A stretch of DNA of 64,000 nt from a bacterium (GTDB lineage: Bacteria; Myxococcota_A; Bradymonadia; Bradymonadales; Bradymonadaceae), in assembly GCA_030427705.1 (NCBI GenBank), contig JAUIBR010000021.1, forward strand, positions 46,761 through 110,760. The letters are read 5' to 3'. Position numbers and translations under genes: made by a program. The stretch's first letter is position 1; the number at the start of each line of letters is the position of its first letter. The notes beneath the pieces were generated by a model. That model did not search any database. It saw nothing but the letters and a program-made list of their open reading frames with translations, and was not told the origin of the DNA. Positions 17,466-26,810 of this stretch are shown piece after piece.

Positions 17466-18806
17466 TTACTTCAAGGGGTACGCGGTCCAGCCCTCGGTCC
17501 AGGGCACCTGCCCCGGTGCGAACGCGCCGCGGAAAACCGCCGTTGGATCGAAGCCCGCTGGCGGCGGCTCAACGCCTGCCGTGTTTTCAACCGAAGGTAC
17601 CCAACCTGGGTCGGCCAGGTCGTATGGGTCCGATTCGAAGCCGGGGTCGACGCCAAAGAGGTTGTTGGTCTCATCGGCTTGGTAGATGGCGTAGTCGGTG
17701 AACCCGCCTTCTTCCTCATCGACAAGTTCGAAGTAGCCTTCGCCGTCGCTACCTGCGTCAAAGAACATCGAGTTCTTGATGATGATATTGCCGTCGGTGG
17801 CATGCACCGCGGACTCGGGACCTTCGATGTGCACAGACGACGTGGCATGACCCACGACGACACCGTGCGAGAACGTGCCGAGCCCACCGAACTTGTTGTA
17901 GATGCCGATCTGCCGGTCACCCTCGCGCATCCCGCCAATCAACGTGAAGTTGTAGACCTGTGCGTTTGTCTGTGGCGAGGCGCTGGCGTCCTCGGCGAGG
18001 TTCTCAATCTCCAACGCTTCGATGCCCACTAAATCCTGTTGGACCGCCACGAACTGCGCCGTTCCGCGCCAGCCCGTATCAAAATCGACACCGTCATCGC
18101 GGGCTCGCGTGCTCACGATATGTCGGAGGTTCACGGACCCGCCAAAGACACCAAATCCGTCGTCATCACTCAGGTGCGTCTGCACGTAGTCGACGGTCGT
18201 GTCGCTACCGCAGCCAGCCAACGTGACGCCCTTGAGCGCCTTCTGCCCTTCAACTTCGGAGCCGCCGAATTCGACGCGAACATAGCGTAGCGTGCCGCAG
18301 TTCCACGACTCGTCGTCGCCACCGACCGCAGTGTCGTACTCGTCCGTAGTGATGCGCAGGTTGAAGTTCTCGCGGTTTGTTGGGGCACGGCCAACCATCG
18401 CTAGACCGGCCCAATCGCCCGCTAGACGTTGTCCCACGGGCTTGTCGCTAGTGAACACAATCGGCTCTTCTCGGGTTCCGTCGGCGACCAAACGCGCTCC
18501 CGCCAGGGATGCAAGACCGGTGTTAAACCGGCCCAGAATCTTGGTGCCGGGTTCAATGGTTAGCGTGGCTGGAGGCACGACCAACGTCAGGTTCTCTAAG
18601 ACGTAGACGTTGTCCGAGGTCCACGTGGTGTCCTCGACGATAGGCTCGGTGATAGAGACACGACTTTCGCCCTGGCAAATGCCGTCCGAGCACTGCGCGC
18701 CGATATCGCAATCCGAATCGGATTCACATTCCGTGAAGTCCGTGATCAGCGAACAACCCGAAAGACCCACCACCAACGCTAACAACAACAACGTAGACGC
18801 TTTCAT
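17466..18806 (-). CDS. beta-helix-type lipoprotein
   Basis: A 446-residue lipoprotein (MKASTLLLLALVVGLSGC, Cys18). The frame is open for 60 more codons upstream, but only this start has a signal peptide. A small Cys module (CESDSDCDIGAQCSDGIC, residues about 27-44) follows. The rest resembles a widespread secreted family: PPATLTIEPGTKILGRF, GARLVADGTREEPIVFTS and GDWAGLAMVGRAP, usually modelled as a right-handed parallel beta-helix. No catalytic residues can be assigned. Surface display or carbohydrate contact is possible but unproven. It lies 82 bases downstream of the propeller lipoprotein on the same strand. Confidence 0.82.
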   Translation of the reverse strand: MKASTLLLLALVVGLSGCSLITDFTECESDSDCDIGAQCSDGICQGESRVSITEPIVEDTTWTSDNVYVLENLTLVVPPATLTIEPGTKILGRFNTGLASLAGARLVADGTREEPIVFTSDKPVGQRLAGDWAGLAMVGRAPTNRENFNLRITTDEYDTAVGGDDESWNCGTLRYVRVEFGGSEVEGQKALKGVTLAGCGSDTTVDYVQTHLSDDDGFGVFGGSVNLRHIVSTRARDDGVDFDTGWRGTAQFVAVQQDLVGIEALEIENLAEDASASPQTNAQVYNFTLIGGMREGDRQIGIYNKFGGLGTFSHGVVVGHATSSVHIEGPESAVHATDGNIIIKNSMFFDAGSDGEGYFELVDEEEGGFTDYAIYQADETNNLFGVDPGFESDPYDLADPGWVPSVENTAGVEPPPAGFDPTAVFRGAFAPGQVPWTEGWTAYPLK

Positions 18807-18888
18807 GGGGCCTATCTTCGGGGCATGTCCAAAATTTGTCCAGAATGGACGCTTCCACCCACGACCATATTTGATGATGGCGCTGAAT

Positions 18889-21351
18889 CTAGTTGAGCTC
18901 AATCTCTCCAAATATAGCGCCTGGAAACGCCGCTCCTCGATATGGACTAGCGGCATTGGAAAACAAGACGCCAAGCTCATATGCACTGTGGACGGTCCCG
19001 TCGAATCTCAAGTTGTACATAACACCCCCGACTCGTTCGAATGTCACGGTCGAAGCGTTTGCGAACCGCAGCTCCGAGTCCACAGGTGCTGTGAACTCCG
19101 ACTGAAACTCGATGCCTTGTTTGGTCACCTTAAACACCTCGATGTCACGCGGCTGGTTTCGGTCTGCTCGGCCATCGACCAACCAAACCGCAGTGTCTTC
19201 ATAGACTGAAATTTGGGCATGATAGCCATCACGCGCGTGTGTTGCTGTGCGGACCACTTTGTCGCCCCCAAACTCCAATACGCTTAGTACGGACAAGGTT
19301 TCGTCTTCGACAACCTGCCACCCAAACGCCAACGCGTAGTCTTCCTGGACATGTATTACATCTCCGGGCACCAGCATTGCGTCAGAAAGCACCGGGTTTC
19401 CAGGGTCAGACACATCCAAGGTGTGAAGGTGATATGTCTCGGTTTCCTCACCTGGCGTCTGTCGAAAGGACAGGTAGATGACATCGTCGTGGGTGGTCAG
19501 ATGACTGAACGTACCCAAATCATTGACATCCACAACGCTCGACGCTCCCGAAGACAGCCCGTATATTTTCAAGGCGAGGTAGTCTTGGCCGTTGTGAGTA
19601 TCACCATAGTCGAACTCAAAAAACGTACTCCGGGTTGTCCCCGTCCAAGACCAGTAGTCCCCGTACAGTTGGAACTTGCAGGTAGGCAGCGGCTCGACAC
19701 AATCACCGCAGAACGGACTATTCGGCCACGTGTGAACCTCGACCGGGCTACCACTTGAAACATCGTAGGCGACCATGTGGGCGCCTTCGACAATCAAATA
19801 GCCATCGGTAGCAAACACTTTAGCCCACTGTGCCACTTGCAGCGAACCAAGCACGTTGTCACCCTCCAGAACCAGCAAGTCGTCGTCCAACGCACAATCG
19901 GGGCGCGTGCGAACCACACGATAATCCCCCACATCGAGGATTTGCAGAACGGGCGGAGGCGCAGAGGGAACGAAGGTATTGTCTTCTCGAACCCACCCTG
20001 CCATGGAGACGCTGACGGGGCCATTCTCAGTCGCAAAACCAGTGCGGGCAACACCGGAAGCGTCAAGGGATATCGGAGTCTTGAATCCTGTGGCATCAAA
20101 CTCGATTGCCTGCACACCAGTCGGAATCTCACGGTCCAATTCGAATTGCATCGCGAATGTCTCGGTGGGCACGATGAGCCAATGCTGCCCCGAATCTGAC
20201 GTTGAAACTTCGCCTGCCCTCGCCAACCAGTTGTTGGCGGAAATCTCGTCGATCAATGCAAGCTGACCGTCTTGTGCCTCGTAGAGTCGGGCTGTCGAAT
20301 CATAGGTAAGCCTTCCTGTATCCGTCACGCGCTCGTGACTGACGACGACCAGCATCGACCCGACCCAGTATGCATCCCCCCCGTCAAAGTTAAACGAGAC
20401 CGAATCCAACTCGACATATTGACCATCAACAATGTCATGTATTGACACAGTATTGGCATCATCATCAACCCACGTCCAATAGTATCCTGGGGCGCCGTTG
20501 CCGTTGACTTGCGACGATTCCGTGGTCTCAATGTCCACATTTACCAACGTCGAATCTCCACCGGATCGAAGCACGCCATTTGAAAGCCAAAAATAGGAGG
20601 TTGGACGATTGCTTGTTTCGATATCGATCGGTGTTAGTGAGTCCTTTTCAAAGACTTTGAACGCCCGCCGGTCCGTAACCTGGTCCTTTCCAAGCGCGAC
20701 GACCCAGTGGTCTTCAAATGTCTTGGCTTCCCGAGCATAGATGGTCTCCGTCGCACTCAACTCAGTGGTGGTGCCAGCCGTCTGCCCATCCTCGAAGTTT
20801 AACTGCAAGAACTTGCTTCCTGTGATTCCGTAGGGCAGCTCACCCTCAAGGGTCACAACAACCAGTGTATCGGCGATATCTGCACCATGAACCACCGGGG
20901 TTTCCAATCTGGTGATATGACTCACGTTAACATTTGCGAGGTCAGACACATCGATGGTGACTATCCGGGAGTAGACATCGGTCGGGTAGTAAGGGTTGAT
21001 GGGGCTTTGAAGAATCACCGAACCTAAGATCACATGTACCTGGCTGGCCTGCTGCACCACCGCCACTGGGCGTTCCCATGGCTCAAGCCCTGCCAATCTA
21101 GCAGTCGTGTCGTCAGGCAATACCCGAATGACACCGAGTAGCGGGTGGACAACAACGAACGACCCATCCGAGAGCTCTGCATGGTGAGTTGTTGAAGGGT
21201 CGTTGAATGGCGGAGACTCCGGACGAATCTCGTCCGAATCTTGGGGCGACGTCATTACAAACGAATCGACGCCATTGGCGTTGTTGGAATCTGGCGTATC
21301 CGACCCACAACCCAACAGGAACAAAAGGACCCAAAACCAACGAAAAGACAT
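18889..21351 (-). CDS. lipoprotein with C-terminal-type beta-propeller domain
   Basis: An 820-residue lipoprotein (MSFRWFWVLLFLLGC, Cys15) with GGAGG just upstream of a double ATG (21354, 21351). The mature chain repeats segments such as RIVTIDVSDLANVNVSHITRLETPVVHGADIADTLVVV and HLHTLDVSDPGNPVLSDAMLVPGDVIHV, the DVSDPxNP pattern of secreted beta-propeller proteins (PF09826-like). It spans roughly residues 60-800, so it may hold two propellers. A CGDCVEPLPTC segment offers a disulfide. The function is unknown. It is divergent from the lipoprotein at 21548 across a 196-base region rich in palindromes. Confidence 0.8.
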   Translation of the reverse strand: MSFRWFWVLLFLLGCGSDTPDSNNANGVDSFVMTSPQDSDEIRPESPPFNDPSTTHHAELSDGSFVVVHPLLGVIRVLPDDTTARLAGLEPWERPVAVVQQASQVHVILGSVILQSPINPYYPTDVYSRIVTIDVSDLANVNVSHITRLETPVVHGADIADTLVVVTLEGELPYGITGSKFLQLNFEDGQTAGTTTELSATETIYAREAKTFEDHWVVALGKDQVTDRRAFKVFEKDSLTPIDIETSNRPTSYFWLSNGVLRSGGDSTLVNVDIETTESSQVNGNGAPGYYWTWVDDDANTVSIHDIVDGQYVELDSVSFNFDGGDAYWVGSMLVVVSHERVTDTGRLTYDSTARLYEAQDGQLALIDEISANNWLARAGEVSTSDSGQHWLIVPTETFAMQFELDREIPTGVQAIEFDATGFKTPISLDASGVARTGFATENGPVSVSMAGWVREDNTFVPSAPPPVLQILDVGDYRVVRTRPDCALDDDLLVLEGDNVLGSLQVAQWAKVFATDGYLIVEGAHMVAYDVSSGSPVEVHTWPNSPFCGDCVEPLPTCKFQLYGDYWSWTGTTRSTFFEFDYGDTHNGQDYLALKIYGLSSGASSVVDVNDLGTFSHLTTHDDVIYLSFRQTPGEETETYHLHTLDVSDPGNPVLSDAMLVPGDVIHVQEDYALAFGWQVVEDETLSVLSVLEFGGDKVVRTATHARDGYHAQISVYEDTAVWLVDGRADRNQPRDIEVFKVTKQGIEFQSEFTAPVDSELRFANASTVTFERVGGVMYNLRFDGTVHSAYELGVLFSNAASPYRGAAFPGAIFGEIELN

Positions 21352-21410
21352 CATTCCTCCAAAGGGTGGAAAAGAAGTTGCAGGTGTTTGATTAAGCAAT
21401 ATCGATGCCC

Positions 21411-21453
21411 GAGCTGGGCGACCCAGCTCGCAGTCAGCATTTTCGCCGGCGAA
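21411..21453. promoter_or_regulatory. two adjacent perfect palindromes in a divergent intergenic region
   Basis: GAGCTGGG-CGA-CCCAGCTC (21411-21429) is a perfect 8-base stem with a 3-base loop. TTCGCCGGCGAA (21442-21453) is a perfect 12-base palindrome. Both lie between the starts of the genes at 21351(-) and 21548(+). They could be operators or a leader hairpin. The first resembles the three-base-loop style of the family B arrays. Confidence 0.5.
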
Positions 21454-21523
21454 GTCCAATTGTGTCTCCGGCTGGTGGATACAAACAGAGCGACTTCAAT
21501 GTCAGTCATAGATGAGTCTGACG

Positions 21524-21535
21524 ACATTAATGTCA
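21524..21535. promoter_or_regulatory. perfect palindrome just upstream of the 21548 lipoprotein
   Basis: GACATTAATGTC, a perfect 12-base palindrome 12 bases before the ATG at 21548. It overlaps the sequence immediately 5' of the ribosome binding site (AAGGGG). A partial copy (CAATGTCAG) lies about 25 bases upstream. A repressor bound here would block transcription or translation start. Confidence 0.5.
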
Positions 21536-21547
21536 GAAGGGGAAACA

Positions 21548-22249
21548 ATGAAACATATATCGCTATTGATAACCGCGCTGCTCTTGACCGCATGCGGGGC
21601 CGACGATGACCCTGTCGATGAAAACTCAAACAACCAGTCGATGGTGCTGCAAGCGCTCCAAGTCGACGAGCAAGAGGGCTCTGTGACCCTACAGGGGTAT
21701 GTCGACATTCAAAACACCGACTATGAAGCCGCCGAGCTCAGCGTTGACCTTCGATGGACGCTCCAAGACGGAACCATCAAGACCACGCCAACCCCGAAAG
21801 TGAGTGTTGTTGAGTTGGTCAGGGACCGAGTGCAGTTCACCATGACCGGTTCAGCGACGCCTCCGCCCGAGGCATTCCGATCGAACGAGGCCAACGAACG
21901 CGAAGGTGTCGCGGTCAGTACCTTGTATCTGTACATCGATGGGAACGGGAACGATGAACTAGACAACACCAGCCGCGACATTATCGTTGGAGCTTCCCCA
22001 AACACGTTGGTGCTTTATGGTGCGGAAGGCGCCGTAAAAGATCGCTCAAAAATGTTCACCTATAATGGGGGTCCCGGAGCAACGGTGAAAGACGGATGGT
22101 TCTTGGGGCATGCCACGCTCAATGAGTGCGAGGGACGCCCAACCGTGCGTGATTGGGAACCCCACGACACTATCCAATCCGTCGTCATCGGCGATTTTGC
22201 CAACCGTGCACGTTGCGAAGTTCGGGGAATCTGGCCGGACGTCGATTAG
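21548..22249 (+). CDS. secreted lipoprotein, hypothetical
   Basis: A 233-residue lipoprotein (MKHISLLITALLLTAC, Cys16), with AAGGGG about 6 bases before the ATG. The mature part has an Asp/Asn linker followed by beta-rich sequence with an EF-like DGNGNDELDNTSRD acidic loop (about residues 140-155), which may bind calcium. The family is not recognised. The stop overlaps that of the convergent kinase by 4 bases. Confidence 0.72.
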   Translation: MKHISLLITALLLTACGADDDPVDENSNNQSMVLQALQVDEQEGSVTLQGYVDIQNTDYEAAELSVDLRWTLQDGTIKTTPTPKVSVVELVRDRVQFTMTGSATPPPEAFRSNEANEREGVAVSTLYLYIDGNGNDELDNTSRDIIVGASPNTLVLYGAEGAVKDRSKMFTYNGGPGATVKDGWFLGHATLNECEGRPTVRDWEPHDTIQSVVIGDFANRARCEVRGIWPDVD

Positions 22250-23268
22250 CGTGGGGAGAATGCCCGGTGGATCGTTGCTTCGATTCCATCGAGTTTGCCC
22301 CGGACCGCTTGGCCCAACTTCAGCTGCGACTGCGCACGGGCAAGGTTATGTGCCCGGCGGCTTGGGTAGCGCGAAGTGTCCCAACCGAAGTAGCTGTCTT
22401 CATACGCGTCGGCGCAGAATCGCGCAGCGAGCTCGATGGGGATGGTCATGAATCCCAATCCAATGGACTCTTGTTCGTCGGCCGTCAGCAAATCGCCCGC
22501 CGCGCTCGCATAGCCGCCGATTGCGGCCGAAAGCACGTCCAACGAGACCTCCGGTTGCTCCACGTCTTCCGCATGCGGGTTACACCACGAGCGCAGCGCA
22601 TCACCCCACTCGTAGGCGATGTACTGCATCGCATTGGTATCCAGATCGATGAGGCAAATCGCGTCCATCGAGTCTTGCGCAAACAGAATGTTCGATATCT
22701 TGAGGTCCCCGTGACATGGGCGAAGCGGGAGCGACGAGAAGTCCGGCAGGTCCTGAGCCTCCGCCAAGATCATGTCCGCGAGCGGGTCGACCTCCGGCAG
22801 GCTGTGCTCGCCACGCAGCCGTTCGAGCTTCGCAATATGCGCAGCCGTGTCGTGGACGCCCGTTCGAACGTGCACAAACTCGTGTTCGAAGTCAGCCATG
22901 GCGCGGTGGAACTGCCCCACCAATGCACCGGCAGAACGCGCGGCTTCAGCCGATGGAACCTTGTCGAACGTCCGTCCTGCGATATAGCTAATCGCGCGCC
23001 AGGTCTTGTCTTCATGGGTTACCCAACGGCCGTCATCTAACGTTCGGATGAGGCGTGGCGTCGTCAATCCGTGCGTCGCCAAGTGCGCTGTCACAGCGTC
23101 CAAATCGATGTTCACCTCAGCCGCAAACACCGGATGCAGGCACTGCAAGACCGCATGCGGCCCGTCGTGTGACACGACAATATATGTATCGTTGATGAGT
23201 CCGCTTGATGCTGGCTGGACATCGTGTCCTTGCCAGCCAAACGCTTCCAGAATCGATTCTGCCACCAT
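22246..23268 (-). CDS. APH/choline-kinase-fold phosphotransferase
   Basis: A 340-residue cytoplasmic kinase of the aminoglycoside phosphotransferase fold (PF01636). The catalytic loop is H186-G-D188-L-K-I-S-N193 and the metal-binding loop is LIDLDT (Asp208/Asp210). The N-terminal GLINDTYIVV glycine-rich segment (residues 23-32) and the LQCLHP strand match the branch that contains N-acetylhexosamine 1-kinases and homoserine-kinase-like enzymes. It most likely phosphorylates a sugar or amino alcohol. Antibiotic resistance is not implied. GGAGG precedes the ATG. Confidence 0.87.
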   Translation of the reverse strand: MVAESILEAFGWQGHDVQPASSGLINDTYIVVSHDGPHAVLQCLHPVFAAEVNIDLDAVTAHLATHGLTTPRLIRTLDDGRWVTHEDKTWRAISYIAGRTFDKVPSAEAARSAGALVGQFHRAMADFEHEFVHVRTGVHDTAAHIAKLERLRGEHSLPEVDPLADMILAEAQDLPDFSSLPLRPCHGDLKISNILFAQDSMDAICLIDLDTNAMQYIAYEWGDALRSWCNPHAEDVEQPEVSLDVLSAAIGGYASAAGDLLTADEQESIGLGFMTIPIELAARFCADAYEDSYFGWDTSRYPSRRAHNLARAQSQLKLGQAVRGKLDGIEATIHRAFSPR

Positions 23269-23315
23269 GGCTACCTCCGTTCGGCACCGAGGATGGCGCG
23301 AACGGCTTTTGCTGT

Positions 23316-24332
23316 CTACCGCTCGATGCGTGTCGCCTCGAAGTCGACGCCGAGTCGCGGAGCAATTGCTTCTGGCAGTACGCCGATGAAGCCGCCGAAG
23401 TTGTCGTGGCTCTGCAGGCGGTCGGCGACACCGTCACCGTCGTCATCCAACAAAAGAACGTTCCCGCCCGCGGTCACCTTGGCGTCGATGGCAAACACCC
23501 CGATTGCCTTCTCGGTCAGCTTCGCTAGCGCGCCATCGCACGCGCTCGCCAGGGCGATTGCAGTCAGACCGTACTCTTCATCGGCGACGCTCAAGAAGAA
23601 GCCGCCATCTTCACCCGAGATGTCTTGCATCAGAACATCGCATTCGACGGCCGCGGAAGTCGCGGCGTTCAGCGAGTTTGCATCGCTGCCAATTACGTTA
23701 AGTACCGTCCACGCCACCAGGTCGCCGTACTGCAGAGAAAATGTGTGATCATCAATTTCCAGCGTGTCGCCGGTCTGCGTGCCCTCCCAATCGGTCTGCA
23801 TCGCGATATCTGGCGCGCCCATCTCTTTGAGCAACTCTGGCGTCAGCACATGAACTTCTTGTCCCTTTGTGAATTCGAACGTCTGAATATTCTCGAGGCC
23901 GCCGACATCGTCCAAAATGCCACCTTCGCCAAGCTCCACCTCAGAAACGACCCGCACAGAGCCAAGCGTCTGCGCCAATTCCTGCATCAAGTCACTGTTT
24001 CGGTCCAAGTGGTCGGGCGAACGCGAGTCCACGCCATTGCGGATGTCGTCACCAATCAGCTCCAGCACCAATTCCTGCGCCTCTTCTTCGGCCACGCCTG
24101 GCACACCAGCGCTGGCCACGATTTCGCGGGTCAAGAGCTCGGCAAACGAATCGCCTAGGGTTCGTTGTGAGCTAAGCGGCGAGCTCAAATCCCAGGTGCC
24201 TTCGACCAGGTAGTTGCCACGGAAATCGATGTTTTCTGACTCGTCGTCGCTACCCAGAGGGTCGCTACAACCAACGGTCAATGACATCGTCAGGGTGAGA
24301 ATCGCGAACAGTTTCATTCGTAGATTTTTCAT
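23316..24332 (-). CDS. secreted lipoprotein, hypothetical
   Basis: A 338-residue lipoprotein (MKNLRMKLFAILTLTMSLTVGC, Cys22), with GAGAAG upstream of ATG 24332. ATG 24344 is an alternative. The mature sequence is acidic, with a VEGTWDLSSPL lipocalin-like start and a DDDGDGVADRL calcium-binding-type loop near the C-terminus. It belongs to no family I can name. It lies 47 bases upstream of the kinase gene on the same strand. Confidence 0.72.
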   Translation of the reverse strand: MKNLRMKLFAILTLTMSLTVGCSDPLGSDDESENIDFRGNYLVEGTWDLSSPLSSQRTLGDSFAELLTREIVASAGVPGVAEEEAQELVLELIGDDIRNGVDSRSPDHLDRNSDLMQELAQTLGSVRVVSEVELGEGGILDDVGGLENIQTFEFTKGQEVHVLTPELLKEMGAPDIAMQTDWEGTQTGDTLEIDDHTFSLQYGDLVAWTVLNVIGSDANSLNAATSAAVECDVLMQDISGEDGGFFLSVADEEYGLTAIALASACDGALAKLTEKAIGVFAIDAKVTAGGNVLLLDDDGDGVADRLQSHDNFGGFIGVLPEAIAPRLGVDFEATRIER

Positions 24333-24435
24333 GGGTCTTCTCAAAAAGTGATTCGTAAGTCAGTTTTCAATCAGACGACGGCGATTCGGAAGTATTCAAT
24401 TGATTGAAGGGGTCCTTAAACACTATAGGAAACGC

Positions 24436-24894
24436 ATGGAGTTTCAGAACACTATTTTGCGCCTCGACGGCGCGCTGGCTGAGCATATCGACCAGCAGCT
24501 CACGCCTAGAACCGGCGCGACGAAAGCGCGTGAACATATCTTTGGTGAGCTTGACGACGCGCTAGACCGTGACACCCCACCCCGCTGGATTCTGTTAGAG
24601 CTAGACGACCAGACTCGCCTGGCCCATATCGCCCATCCGTTCTTCGTGGTTGAAGTCACCGATGCCGACGAGCTGTTCGAGGACGCCGACGAGTTTCTGT
24701 ATCTCGAAGGCGAAGATGCGTACCTGTTCGATGGCGAAGACCACCATGACGTGGACCGCCCGAACACGCCTGAGATCGAAGCCTACGTCTGCGCAAACGG
24801 AATGGCGCTGACCGAGTTCGCTTGGTTCGAAGACGTGCCGGACATCGCGGTATTCGTGATGATGATGGAAGACGCCGAAGAGATGCTGCGATGA
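24436..24894 (+). CDS. small acidic hypothetical protein, first gene of a three-gene operon
   Basis: A 152-residue cytoplasmic protein with a very acidic composition (runs such as ELFEDADEFLYLEGEDAYLFDGED). AGGAAACGC before ATG 24436 supports this start over an in-frame ATG at 24400. The fold is not recognised. The TGA overlaps the ATG of the MORN/LRR gene by 4 bases, so the two are translationally coupled. The acidity recalls immunity proteins, antitoxins and DNA mimics, but this is only an analogy. Confidence 0.72.
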   Translation: MEFQNTILRLDGALAEHIDQQLTPRTGATKAREHIFGELDDALDRDTPPRWILLELDDQTRLAHIAHPFFVVEVTDADELFEDADEFLYLEGEDAYLFDGEDHHDVDRPNTPEIEAYVCANGMALTEFAWFEDVPDIAVFVMMMEDAEEMLR

Positions 24895-26810
24895 GTCGCG
24901 AACGCCCAGATACCGTCCCCGCCGATGCCGAGTGGGATGAAGGCGACCAAGAATGGGTGATTGGTCCACGCGATGAAGACGGCGAGTACCATGGTGAGGT
25001 GACGTACTATCGGCCTGACGGGTCGTTGTTATCCAAAGCCAATCATGTTCATGGCGTGGTTGAGGGCGTCGCAAAGCGGTTCCACCCTAACGGGGAGGTC
25101 GCGCAGATCGCCAACTACAAGAACGGTAAGATTCATGGATTGCGCGAGTGGTTTGCCTGTGCCGAGCCCACTCCGGAGGCCTTCTACACCAAGGGAATGA
25201 GCCGCGACATCGTTCACGCCCAGGTCGATTACAATTCAAGCCGAACCGCCGCATTTCGGTACTACCTGGCCGATGGAACGCAGGTCGAAATCGACGGAAA
25301 ACCGGTCCGCCAACGTCCCGATGGTGTGCCAGAGAATGCCATCTGGTTTCCGGGCACGAAACTCTGGATGACTGGTGATTGGGATGAAGCTGGCAAGCGC
25401 GTTGGCGAGTTATGGGCGTACTATGAAGACGGCACGCTTGCGGGATTAGAGCACTACGAAGACGACAAAGCGCAAGGGCTTGCTGAGGCATTTCGGACTG
25501 ACGGCACGCTGCGCACGCGACGTTCGTACAACGAAGGACTACTCGAAGGCGTGCTTGAGTACTTCGACCGCGAAGAACGGCTGTCACGTCGCGTAGAGGT
25601 TCATGACGGAACGTGGGCATCACCGCTGACCGACTTCGACCCAGACGAGGTCGTCCGGGTCCAAGAACTGCCAGATATCAGCTCGCCGCAGTACGCCGAA
25701 CCCACGGAAGACGAAAAGGCCTGGCTGTTTGCCCTCGAGTATGACACGGCGCCGCCCGATGCCGAGTGGTCGCCTGCGGGAATGGCGCGGCTCATCGCGG
25801 CGGGTTGGTGCGGGGATGAAGACCGGGACCACACTGCGGCCCGGGTTGCGAGGCGTATCGTCCGAAACTACCCCGACAAAGAGCTGCAAGCGGTGCTGGC
25901 GGAAATCGGTTTGGACCGCGCGCCGCGTCTGTTCACGCCCGGGCGGGCCCAGCGGTTGGTCCTAGCATTGCAGGACATCGACGCTGTGGATGCCACGCTT
26001 CTAAAGGCCGCGATGGTTGACGAGGGCGGCGTTGGTGACGTCGTCGGTCTGCTTGAGCGCGGCCACCTTCCCTACTTTGTGCTGAAGCAGAAACTGCGCG
26101 ATCGGAAGGTGAAACTGATCGGTCTCGACATGGAGCAGCTTCCGACCGAGCTTCGACTGTTGGTGGACCTTACGTGTTTGTACGCCCAAGACTGCGGCCT
26201 GAAGCGCATCGGGACCGAGGTTTCCGACCTGGTGCAGCTGCGTGACCTTCGTTTAGACGGCAACCGCATCGAGGACATCACGGACGACCTTGCCCTTCTC
26301 TACGACCTGACTTCGCTGAACTTAGCGCGAAACGCGCTCACTCAGCTGCCGGAAGTGGTGGGCAACCTTCCGGCCCTGAAGAATCTAACGCTGGGCTACA
26401 ACGCGTTCACCTCGCTTCCTGATTCGTTTGGGAACCTGACAACCTTGCGTCAGCTGTGGATTAACAACACGCGGCTCCAGACGCTGCCCGATTCATTTGC
26501 AAACTTGCAGCAGCTGCATTTTCTCCACTGCACCGACCACCATTGGACGACGCCGCCAGAATGCATTTGGGAGCTCGATGCGTTGGAGACGTTGTGGCTG
26601 CCCTCGAAGTCGCTCGAACACCTTCCCGAGGACGTGGGTCGCCTGAAGAACCTGAATCGCCTGGTGCTTTGGCATTCGAACCTGACCAAGCTCCCCGATG
26701 CGCTGTTCGAGATGACGCACCTTGAGGAGATTCGGATAAAACACAACCCGTTGCCTGAGGGCACGATGGATGCGTTGAAAGAAGCGCTCCCCAACTGCAC
26801 GATCTACTGA
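24891..26810 (+). CDS. MORN-repeat and leucine-rich-repeat fusion protein
   Basis: A 639-residue protein. Residues about 15-90 and 160-240 are MORN_2-like repeats (GEYHGEVTYYRPDGSLLSKANHVHG, GLAEAFRTDGTLRTRRSYNEG), the type found in YwqK-family antitoxin annotations. A helical linker follows (about 250-420). About eight leucine-rich repeats occupy 420-639 (LRDLRLDGNRIEDITDDL, LTSLNLARNALTQLPEVVGNL, LKNLTLGYNAFTSLP). Both repeat types are protein-binding scaffolds. It overlaps its neighbours by 4 bases and 1 base, so the three proteins are made together. It has no signal peptide. Confidence 0.85.
   Translation: MSRERPDTVPADAEWDEGDQEWVIGPRDEDGEYHGEVTYYRPDGSLLSKANHVHGVVEGVAKRFHPNGEVAQIANYKNGKIHGLREWFACAEPTPEAFYTKGMSRDIVHAQVDYNSSRTAAFRYYLADGTQVEIDGKPVRQRPDGVPENAIWFPGTKLWMTGDWDEAGKRVGELWAYYEDGTLAGLEHYEDDKAQGLAEAFRTDGTLRTRRSYNEGLLEGVLEYFDREERLSRRVEVHDGTWASPLTDFDPDEVVRVQELPDISSPQYAEPTEDEKAWLFALEYDTAPPDAEWSPAGMARLIAAGWCGDEDRDHTAARVARRIVRNYPDKELQAVLAEIGLDRAPRLFTPGRAQRLVLALQDIDAVDATLLKAAMVDEGGVGDVVGLLERGHLPYFVLKQKLRDRKVKLIGLDMEQLPTELRLLVDLTCLYAQDCGLKRIGTEVSDLVQLRDLRLDGNRIEDITDDLALLYDLTSLNLARNALTQLPEVVGNLPALKNLTLGYNAFTSLPDSFGNLTTLRQLWINNTRLQTLPDSFANLQQLHFLHCTDHHWTTPPECIWELDALETLWLPSKSLEHLPEDVGRLKNLNRLVLWHSNLTKLPDALFEMTHLEEIRIKHNPLPEGTMDALKEALPNCTIY

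Noticed and set aside
22153..23040. 295-codon open frame on the plus strand
   Set aside because: It is antisense to the APH-type kinase, whose catalytic motifs are intact.
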